Source of the DNA: JAUIIK01 sp963745675
GTDB taxonomy: Bacteria > Chloroflexota > Chloroflexia > Thermomicrobiales > CFX8
Length of the DNA stretch: 64,000 nt
Assembly (NCBI GenBank): GCA_963745675.1
Contig: CAVUYM010000009.1
Coordinates: forward strand, 678,220 to 742,219
Direction of reading: 5' to 3'
The notes beneath the pieces are model-generated. The model did no database searches, was not told where the DNA came from, and worked only from the letters and a program-made list of their open reading frames with translations. Made by a program: the position numbers and the translations under genes. Within the stretch, counting starts at the first letter, position 1, and the number at the start of each line of letters is the position of its first letter. Of this stretch, positions 44,501-50,341 are shown piece after piece.

Positions 44501-45065
44501 TGATCGTCCCGGCGAGATCAGCCAGCGGCTCGCGGCTGTAGCCCGCTTCGACGAGACGCCGGACGAGCGCACGGTCGTCTACACGCCCACCGACCGAGAT
44601 TTCAATTGCATCGGCTGCAAAAGAATCAGGGGACCGGATGTAGGACATGAGCGCGCGCATCGAGCTTACGATGACGAAAGGCTCATCGGCGCCGAGCCGG
44701 ACGAGTTTGTCGAGAACACTTATGCGCGTGCTCGACAGGTCGGGGTCGTGGGGAAGCTGCTCATACGGGAGAGGATCAGGCGAAATCCAACTTTGCGGCT
44801 GTAGCTGCGGCGGTAGTAAATCCTGGAGAGTTGCAGTTAGCGCATCCGCGCTATCCTGACGAGCAGTGACGATAAGCAGCGGGGTGTGTAATCTCATCGC
44901 AAGTGCGGCGATTGACACCGCTCGCGGCGAGGGGCTGAGGTCCGGTGAGATCTGAATTCGCTCCTCGAACGCTGGTAACTGGATCGCGTCGTAGAGAGGG
45001 GTCAGGTAAGCAAGTGACAAACGCAGTACTCCAGGGTCACTCCGACGAGCTGCTTGGCGTTTCAA
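41553..45065 (-). CDS. mfd: Transcription-repair coupling factor
   Basis: A 1170-residue translocase that removes stalled RNA polymerase and recruits UvrA. UvrB-like domains at the N-terminus (LPYEQLPHDPDLSS), a CarD-like polymerase-interacting domain (GQYVVHVQHGVGIFKGL, near residue 510), the RecG-like motor with CGDVGYGKTEVALRAA (near 650), VVDEEQRFGVRHKE (near 750), ATPIPRTLYMALTGIRD, and the TRCF domain at the end. Full length and intact. Starts at TTG 45065; TTG 45020 with GGAG upstream is an alternative. Confidence 0.95.
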   Translation of the reverse strand: MKRQAARRSDPGVLRLSLAYLTPLYDAIQLPAFEERIQISPDLSPSPRAVSIAALAMRLHTPLLIVTARQDSADALTATLQDLLPPQLQPQSWISPDPLPYEQLPHDPDLSSTRISVLDKLVRLGADEPFVIVSSMRALMSYIRSPDSFAADAIEISVGGRVDDRALVRRLVEAGYSREPLADLAGTISQRGGIIDIVPPGRNDGVRIELFGDEVESIRSYDPATQRSSSRIDSVRILPPVEFDIPVDRDARRLDAMLDFTALRPEVHDEWTEILERLDHGDVPDAIDLLAPSFASNRSTLLDYMPTDAVVAVVEPESIALESEQIEIRAAEVLEGLLAAGEIPVGLKRPLAEPQEIQAAIGRHRQWLIGNADPESHGRLVRTRESFVEPPFYAGDIDAIVQDIRLRLDQNWRIVIATDQAERVRDILEERDLFARIARARPGGAVDPPGPGSYDIVHARLDSGFVLQSALTLVLTDRELFGIRKTVRQAARQRRQRYRPVRDFKEGQYVVHVQHGVGIFKGLVTLDLSGVEREYLQIDYADADRLYVPVDQTDRLAPYESPAGTPRITRLASAEWARTKSRVRAAVQEMAAELLEIYATREMAGGQQFPPDTTWDLELAESFPYRETVDQLQAIDDVRENLESSRPMDRLICGDVGYGKTEVALRAAFKVINAGQQVAVLVPTTVLALQHYETFRERLAAFPVRVEMLSRLRTRAEQRKILDDLENGLVDLVIGTHRLVQKDVRFKNLGLLVVDEEQRFGVRHKEFIKRQRAEIDVLTMTATPIPRTLYMALTGIRDLSLISTPPQERVPIRTFVTARSDTIVRESILREMSRGGQIFVLHNRVQSIYRIRDWLEELVPEASIGIGHGQMNESELEHVVLAFMQHQYDVLLCTTIIESGVDIQNANTIIIDNAHALGLTQLYQLRGRVGRGNVRAYAYLLYPPNSSLSSEARQRLAAIQEATELGAGFQIAMRDMEIRGAGNILGAQQSGHIAAVGLDLYTRMLAHAVEELRAGRSITQPDDVNIDVAVDGRIPEDYIEDEAMRLSFYYRISSASTAVELGALRAELVDRFGPLPEASEQIFELVRLRQTAAALGITGIIERDGVILIRPVVGGRLNEPRLRAKLGGGVRVTPNQVRLTLSELNVDRWQAIQEVLRNVEAVRSNVLATS

Positions 45066-45117
45066 CGAACTCGACCACCGAGTATAACGAACTCGGCTGT
45101 AACTTCCTCGCTAACGC

Positions 45118-45696
45118 ATGACTCGATTCGGGAAATTGGATCCTCGCGCGCTTCGAGCCCGTGTAGTTCCGTACGGAATAGCGATAGCTACGGCCATCCT
45201 GATTGGAATCGCGATTGCCACGATCATAGGTCTGCTTCTCAAGCCAGACGACGTTCTTGTTATCCAGGTTGTACCGGTGGCGGAAAAAGAGGAAGTTCAG
45301 GTCCAGCTGGCAGGCGCGGTTGCACGCCCCGGTGTCTATTCGCTGCCAGTGGGTAGTAGCGTCTCGGACGCACTGGAGATGGCCGGCGGCATAGAAAGCG
45401 GGGGGATACCGGATGGTGTGGATCTGGCTTCGAATCTCGAAGATGGTCAATTTATTCTCGTCCCTTCGACGAACTCAGCACGTGACCTGTCCACGACGTC
45501 CATTGACATAAATAGCGCGACAGCTTCTGAGCTTGAGACTCTTCCTGGTATTGGTCCAGTCATCTCTGCACGGATAGTTGAGTACCGCGATTCCATCGGC
45601 GGGTTCACGAGCGTGGAGCAACTTGTTGAGGTCAGTGGAATCTCTGAGCGAATGGTCGAGGATCTCCGCAGTCTCGTCATTATTGAGTCTCCATAA
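45118..45696 (+). CDS. comEA: ComEA family DNA-binding competence protein
   Basis: A 192-residue protein: one N-terminal membrane anchor (IAIATAILIGIAIATIIGLL), a SLBB domain (VQLAGAVARPGVYSLPVG), and a C-terminal pair of helix-hairpin-helix motifs (DINSATASELETLPGIGPV, EQLVEVSGISERMVED) that bind double-stranded DNA outside the membrane. It hands DNA to the ComEC channel encoded immediately downstream (stop and start adjacent). Confidence 0.93.
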   Translation: MTRFGKLDPRALRARVVPYGIAIATAILIGIAIATIIGLLLKPDDVLVIQVVPVAEKEEVQVQLAGAVARPGVYSLPVGSSVSDALEMAGGIESGGIPDGVDLASNLEDGQFILVPSTNSARDLSTTSIDINSATASELETLPGIGPVISARIVEYRDSIGGFTSVEQLVEVSGISERMVEDLRSLVIIESP

Positions 45697-47154
45697 GTGG
45701 GACTGGCTTTCGGTATAGCCGTGATGATCGGGGTGACCGCCGGGACAGAAGGTGCGACCGCCGAAGTAGTTGTCCTGGCCCTCTGTTTGATCGTACTTGT
45801 TGCGCTCGTGCCATCTCCGACGTCCAGGCTCGCAATATGTGGCTTGCTTGGAGTTGTCATCGGATTCAGCGTTACGAGCCTTCGCAATCGAGACATGCCA
45901 TTTAGATCTGAATTGACCCTAACGCCCACAATCGCCGGAACGCTAGTCTCCGACCCGCGGCTTGGAACCCGCGGATCCACGGCCCATGTTGAATGGACGT
46001 CGATAGAGTCGGGTGAGATCGAAACGTTTGTTATGTACTCTGGAATTGATGCGCCAGGCCGAGGTGATCGGGTTGAGGTCACCGGCCAGTGGGCCGACTC
46101 TACGGGAGGGTTACTCTTTGCCGACCGGATCGAAGTTATTGAACCCGCAGGGAAGTTAGAGCGACTTCGCCGCACTATTCGGAAAAAGGCACGCGAACGG
46201 ATACTTGACAGAGTTCCGGGATCAAATGGAAGCCTTGCCCTCGGTTTGATCATCGGGGACGATAGTGGCCTGACCGAAAAAGAGCGCGACAATGTCCGTG
46301 CGAGCGGCCTTTCTCACATCACCGCCGTCAGTGGTTCCAATGTAGTCATTGTCATTGCGGCGGTGGCATTTATTCTCAGGGCGTTCGGTCGGACGGGATG
46401 GTGGTGGTTTGGCATCCAGCTCGCCGGCATTATCTTCTACGTCTGGATCGTTGGCGCCGATCCGCCTGTCCTTCGAGCTGCGATCATGGCTTCGCTCATT
46501 CTGCTTGCTGGATTGATCGGTCGTCCGACCCATTTCTTCACGTTGCTCGCCCTTACCGGCGGCGCAATGTGCCTATTGGATCCGCAGGTACTGATGTCGC
46601 TCAGTTTTCAGTTGAGCTTTCTCTCAATGATAGGGCTCGGGCTTGCAGGGGATGTGATCTCCCGCACGCGAGGTCGGGGCCGAAAAGTCCTGGCGGCGCT
46701 GCTATCGCCGGTCGCCGCCGCACTCTTGACGGCTCCGCTACTTGCAGCGCGATTTGGAACGTTCAGCGTTGGCACAGTACCGGCAAATGTGATGGTAGCT
46801 CCTTTGATCGGTCCGGCAACGGTTCTTGCTGGCATTGTCGCTTTTATTCCAGATGGATTTGTCACTGGCGAAGTGCTTGGCACTCTGTTGTGGTTTGCGA
46901 CCGGCTTCATATTGTGGGTGGCCAGACTCGTCGGTGAATCGCCGCACGCAGTAATACGATTTGCTCCGTTGTCGCGAACGCAAACCGTTGGCGTCTATCT
47001 ATTGCTGACGCTCTCCCTTGCGCCGTTGGTGGCCGAAGTGCGCGTAACGGCATTTCGCATTAGCCGCTGGGTTTCTGTCGCACCCGCCCGCGCCGGTGTC
47101 GCGCTTGCTGCAGGGGCAGCGATGATTGGCACCATCGTCCTATCTCTTGATTGA
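45697..47154 (+). CDS. comEC: ComEC/Rec2-type DNA-uptake channel, competence domain only
   Basis: A 485-residue membrane protein. After two helices come a DUF4131-like soluble domain (VEWTSIESGEIETFVMYSG) and the Competence domain with GLSHITAVSGSNVVIVIAA and about eight further helices. Typical ComEC proteins are 700-800 residues with a C-terminal metallo-beta-lactamase-like nuclease domain; here the protein stops after the last helices at 47154 and a tRNA gene follows 44 bases later. GTG start directly after the comEA stop (TAAGTG). Confidence 0.88.
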   Translation: MGLAFGIAVMIGVTAGTEGATAEVVVLALCLIVLVALVPSPTSRLAICGLLGVVIGFSVTSLRNRDMPFRSELTLTPTIAGTLVSDPRLGTRGSTAHVEWTSIESGEIETFVMYSGIDAPGRGDRVEVTGQWADSTGGLLFADRIEVIEPAGKLERLRRTIRKKARERILDRVPGSNGSLALGLIIGDDSGLTEKERDNVRASGLSHITAVSGSNVVIVIAAVAFILRAFGRTGWWWFGIQLAGIIFYVWIVGADPPVLRAAIMASLILLAGLIGRPTHFFTLLALTGGAMCLLDPQVLMSLSFQLSFLSMIGLGLAGDVISRTRGRGRKVLAALLSPVAAALLTAPLLAARFGTFSVGTVPANVMVAPLIGPATVLAGIVAFIPDGFVTGEVLGTLLWFATGFILWVARLVGESPHAVIRFAPLSRTQTVGVYLLLTLSLAPLVAEVRVTAFRISRWVSVAPARAGVALAAGAAMIGTIVLSLD

Positions 47155-47179
47155 CAACCTCGTGGGCCTACCGTAGGCT
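47151..47179 (+). promoter_or_regulatory. Promoter for tRNA-Glu
   Basis: Consensus TTGACA (47151-47156) and TAGGCT (47174-47179) with a 17-base spacer; the -35 overlaps the comEC stop codon. The mature tRNA begins 20 bases after the -10. Confidence 0.7.
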
Positions 47180-47198
47180 TCCCGATGGTGCATGCGTC

Positions 47199-47272
47199 GC
47201 CCCCATGGTCTAGCGGCCGAGGACGCCACCCTTTCAAGGTGGAGATCGCGGGTTCGAATCCCGCTGGGGGTA
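47199..47272 (+). tRNA. tRNA-Glu (anticodon UUC)
   Basis: A full cloverleaf: acceptor GCCCCCA with TGGGGGT, D-arm TGGTCTAGCGGCCGAGGACG, anticodon stem CCACC/GGTGG with loop CTTTCAA (anticodon TTC), T-arm with GGTTCGAATCC. CCA is not encoded (CCG follows). Confidence 0.95.
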
Positions 47273-47975
47273 CCGATTCTCAAACGTTGCCTTGCCTGCT
47301 CGATGGCATCGAGATAGCAACCAAAGTTGGTTAGGCCTTTATGTCGGTTTGACTTATTCCACCACTCGTGCCGCACCGGCTTGGTAGCCAATTTCAACCT
47401 GTCGGATCTCGTTAGCTGAAAAAGGTATTGGATTCTTCTTCCTTGCTCCCAATGTGGTGGAACAAGTGATCAATAGGGAGGCCTGCGCTTCAGGAGCACG
47501 GGTTGGAACTCCAGTTGCCAATTCAGCTTGATCGAGGCATAGGCGTCACTACCGTCCCAGAGCATCTCGATCATTTTCCTTCAATTCAAGTGGTGCGCCT
47601 GGCGCGCCGGCGAAGTGATACAGGACGGCCTGCTTTCAGTGCCGGTCAACCCTAGGCAGCCGTTAGAAGCAGCGTTGACCTAACGTTGGTTCACCAGGTT
47701 ACGGTTGAAAATCCATTATCCGCATTCGACCAGCATCACAAGCTCATTGCTGAATGTTGCCGTCGACCATTAATCCTGCGACGGACCCCAAGGATAGCGG
47801 GATGTGCTACTCGAAGAGTCAGAAGAAGCTTACGATTCACGGCAAGGGAATGATGACCTTCATCCCGGTAAAAGTCATTCACTCCATCGAATCAACTACT
47901 CCTAACTCTTCGAGCAGCACATCCCGCTCGATCGGATCTAGTCCTCGGAAACCGATCAGAATGCGGTCGTGGTCG
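47273..47975. other. Gene-poor interval after tRNA-Glu
   Basis: About 700 bases without a convincing gene. On the minus strand one frame is open from ATG 47574 (AAGGAAA upstream) to about 47280 except for one TGA at 47472-47470; its 3' end would run antisense through the tRNA, so it cannot be an intact gene. The encoded sequence (for example KLATKPVRHEWWNKSNRHKG) is not recognised and may be a decayed gene. A long inverted repeat occupies 47796-47928. Confidence 0.5.
47796..47928. repeat. 24-bp near-perfect inverted repeat
   Basis: Arms at 47796-47819 and 47905-47928 match at 23 of 24 positions in inverted orientation (core GGGATGTGCT / AGCACATCCC), 85 bases apart, with weaker similarity continuing inward. 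A smaller inner pair (GAATGA ... GTCATTC) is also present. It lies just past the stop of the DUF1269 gene. It could be a transcript-end structure, a MITE-like element or a remnant of a mobile element. Confidence 0.75.
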
Positions 47976-48461
47976 CTAGTGCGCGAAGACTTCCCGCAGC
48001 TTCGCCTCTTCAACGTGGTCGAGGTTCGTCGAAACGATCTCGAAGTCGATGCCGGCGAGGGCCTCCGCCACGCGATCGAGCCGGGCGTCACTGGTCATCA
48101 GGAAGAGGGCCGATGTACCTTCCGTAACTTCCGAGCGCACCTGTTTGATGAAATCGTCATCGATGCCAACATCCGTGAAGTGACCCATGAGCGCGCCCAT
48201 ACCGGCCCCTATGGCTACCCCGAGCAGCGGAACGAAGAAGAGCAGGCCGAACAGCATGCCCCAGAATGCCCCGTCAAGAGCGCCCAGACCGGTCATGTCG
48301 GTCAGTTGCTTGGTCTCGGGTTTACGAAGACCACGCGGCCACGAAACGATCGCAGCATCATGCAGCTTGATGAGCTCTTGGCGCTGAAGCGATCGTAGAG
48401 TGCCCAGAACCCGTTCAGCACCATCCGGTTCGTTGAATTTCAATACACTTAGCGTTGCCAT
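47976..48461 (-). CDS. DUF1269 family membrane protein (copy 1)
   Basis: A 161-residue protein. N-terminal ferredoxin-like alpha/beta segment (LSVLKFNEPDGAERVLGTL, LIKLHDAAIVSW), a central hydrophobic glycine-zipper hairpin (GALDGAFWGMLFGLLFFVP, GAGMGALMGHF), and a C-terminal acidic segment ending in LREVFAH. DUF1269 proteins are found mainly in Actinobacteria, Cyanobacteria and Chloroflexota, often with stress genes; function unknown. Two relatives lie at 49.0 and 53.4 kb. Confidence 0.8.
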   Translation of the reverse strand: MATLSVLKFNEPDGAERVLGTLRSLQRQELIKLHDAAIVSWPRGLRKPETKQLTDMTGLGALDGAFWGMLFGLLFFVPLLGVAIGAGMGALMGHFTDVGIDDDFIKQVRSEVTEGTSALFLMTSDARLDRVAEALAGIDFEIVSTNLDHVEEAKLREVFAH

Positions 48462-48482
48462 ACCTGGATTATCCTCTCAAAT

Positions 48483-48908
48483 CTATTCGCCGTTAAGGGC
48501 TGTTTGAACTTCCGCCGAATCCCGGTCCGTTGCTGATTCAGCTGCTTGTTCAGGTGCGCCTGAAGCCGACGAAATGCCATCAGATGTTGGTGAATCGTCC
48601 GTTCCAGCTCCTACGTTTACCGGCAGCGGTGAGCGGTTGACGAGGTCCATCGCACGGGCCTGCCCTGTCGCGACCGCTTCCCAGCCTTGTGCTGCTCGAT
48701 CAGTCACCGCCGACGGCAACCGGTTCTGAACCGCTTCTCGATCGATGTTGGCGACCCGCTCGCTCACCTTGCGCCTCGTTTGCGTTCCGGCGTCCATCTG
48801 TGCCACTATCGCGACGACGAACCCCGCCACGAAGCCGAGCAGAATACCGATTAGCAGATGATCGTTGCCATCCGATGTATCGAGTACTCCGTCTTCCAAG
48901 TTATCCAT
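48483..48908 (-). CDS. Small membrane protein, YtxH-like
   Basis: A 141-residue protein. ATG 48908 is chosen because AAAGGAG lies just before it. After 20 acidic residues there is one helix with a glycine zipper (HLLIGILLGFVAGFVVAIVA), then a charged amphipathic region (RRKVSERVANIDREAVQNRL) and a disordered Ser/Ala/Glu-rich tail. The layout resembles YtxH-type general-stress proteins. It lies 21 bases upstream of the DUF1269 gene and is probably cotranscribed with it. Confidence 0.55.
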   Translation of the reverse strand: MDNLEDGVLDTSDGNDHLLIGILLGFVAGFVVAIVAQMDAGTQTRRKVSERVANIDREAVQNRLPSAVTDRAAQGWEAVATGQARAMDLVNRSPLPVNVGAGTDDSPTSDGISSASGAPEQAAESATDRDSAEVQTALNGE

Positions 48909-49018
48909 CAAAATCTCCTTTGTTCGTTCTGACCTCCGGCGAGTCATCTTTGTATAGCGCCACTTCCTTTCAACGGGTGATCGTGGTCCCGGTTCGCATG
49001 TTTTGCCATCTTCGCTAG

Positions 49019-49690
49019 TCATCCATCGTCTGGAGATCTGTCTTCGTCTTCACTTGGAAGACGGATAATGGATGGTCCCAAGGTATGACGACTGTAGGCA
49101 GCGAAACCCTCAAGTTCTTCCGCAATGCGGTCAGGCTTGAGGTTGAAGACGACAGCGAATACAGCCGACTGACCGGGCTTGAGCTGTCTACCAATGGACG
49201 CCAGGTCATTGGCCGAGAATCCGTAATCTGTCCACTCGCGAAGCGCTTCATCCAACGCTTCAGAGTCGGAACGCAACACCTTGAATACCGGTGCCCGGAC
49301 AATCTCGGCCAGCCGGTCGATGACGGACTCGTCGCCGATCGCATTCATATCGTGCTCTGATGCTCGTATTCGCCCTGATGGATTTCTTGCGACAGCTGTT
49401 CCATCGATAATCAGAATGACGCGGTCGCGCTGCAACCTCCGCAGGCGGGTCAGCGCAGCATTCGCTTCATCTTCGTTGGAATAGGTCGCAACAATCATCT
49501 CGAGATGGTCTGAGTCCGGCGTGGGGCCGAGCAACAACCGTCGCTTGCGCCTGCGGAATTCCCTATCTGAGATGCGGCCGGACTCGTACAAGTCGGCTAG
49601 TGCTTGCAAGTCCCGATAGCGTTCGGTTGACCGCCCTGTTTGCCGTTCGCTCGGCTCGCAAGTCGATTTGGATCGCGGCCGGTCCTCCAC
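49019..49690 (-). CDS. SHOCT-DUF1269-like fusion protein (copy 2)
   Basis: A 223-residue protein. GTG 49690 follows GGGAGGAG; an upstream GTG 49705 is also in frame. Residues ~25-50 form a SHOCT motif (LQALADLYESGRISDREFRRR), followed by an alpha/beta domain like that of its DUF1269 neighbours (MIVATYSNEDEANAALTRL, VILIIDGTAVARN), but without the hydrophobic glycine-zipper hairpin. It could be a soluble partner of the membrane-bound copies. Confidence 0.55.
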   Translation of the reverse strand: MEDRPRSKSTCEPSERQTGRSTERYRDLQALADLYESGRISDREFRRRKRRLLLGPTPDSDHLEMIVATYSNEDEANAALTRLRRLQRDRVILIIDGTAVARNPSGRIRASEHDMNAIGDESVIDRLAEIVRAPVFKVLRSDSEALDEALREWTDYGFSANDLASIGRQLKPGQSAVFAVVFNLKPDRIAEELEGFAAYSRHTLGPSIIRLPSEDEDRSPDDG

Positions 49691-50341
49691 TGCCGCTCCT
49701 CCCACGATTGATACGCGCAGACACTTGGGGTCGCCTTCGACTCGAGGTGGCTACGCTTGAAGAATATCCGTGTTGGTCTAATCCTCGATCAACCGGAGGG
49801 TAGAAGTTCCAGGGTGTAGTTCGGTGGTGCAGCGGTTGGCCAGCAAACGGGAACTTGCCGGATTGCAGCAGGTTACGATTTAGACGAAGGCGCGAAAACC
49901 GTCGGTGTTGATGTTGTCCTAGGATCGGGCTTGTCCCACCTGTTCAACCTAATTCAAGGTAATTATCGTAATTTGGTCGGTGGTGAGCACCTCTGGGCCG
50001 GGAAGAGCAACTGTAGGCAACATTGGGTCATCTTGAGCGGAGCAGAGCTGGGCACCCACGGCGTGGGTACGAAAGACCTTGTGCCTCACTCGTAAGATGA
50101 TATTGAACGTAGACCCCTCGACAAGCTTCGGGATGACACCTGCTGGGTGTCTGATCGGGGCAGAAACAGAAGACGTAAATTCAATTTGGTGGAACACGTG
50201 GTCTTGTCGCCATCCTCATCCCCTACGCATAATCCTGGTCGGTTGAGGACGAGCCTCGCGTTTGCGGTATCGGTACAGTACACCGTCCATGGCAGCGAGT
50301 AACTCGCATTACCCGCTAGGCTTTTTGGATCGATGCTGAAA
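49691..50341. repeat. Gene-poor interval with REP-like palindromes
   Basis: About 650 bases without a supported gene. From 50028 to 50101 a long imperfect palindrome opens with GTCATCTTGAGCGGAGCAG and closes with its partner around ACTCGTAAGATGAT; its tip is ACCCAC-GGC-GTGGGT (50054-50068). A second palindromic segment around 50115-50165 includes CCCCTCGACAAGCTTCGGG and GACACC-TGCT-GGGTGTC. Such GTCATCTTGAGCG palindromes are common dispersed repeats in bacterial genomes. Confidence 0.55.

Noticed and set aside
44388..44804. Open frame antisense to mfd
   Set aside because: Shadow of a long intact gene with clear family motifs.
45447..46292. Open frame of 281 codons antisense to comEA/comEC
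   Set aside because: Low-complexity Arg/Ser/Pro composition typical of an antisense shadow; comEA and comEC are certain.
47140..47397. Peptide containing PSGIRTRDLHLER antisense to tRNA-Glu
   Set aside because: This peptide is a well-known artefact of translating a tRNA gene in antisense.
47470..47472. TGA read as selenocysteine or tryptophan
   Set aside because: No SECIS-like hairpin follows closely and the protein is unrecognised; TGA is used as a normal stop throughout the window.
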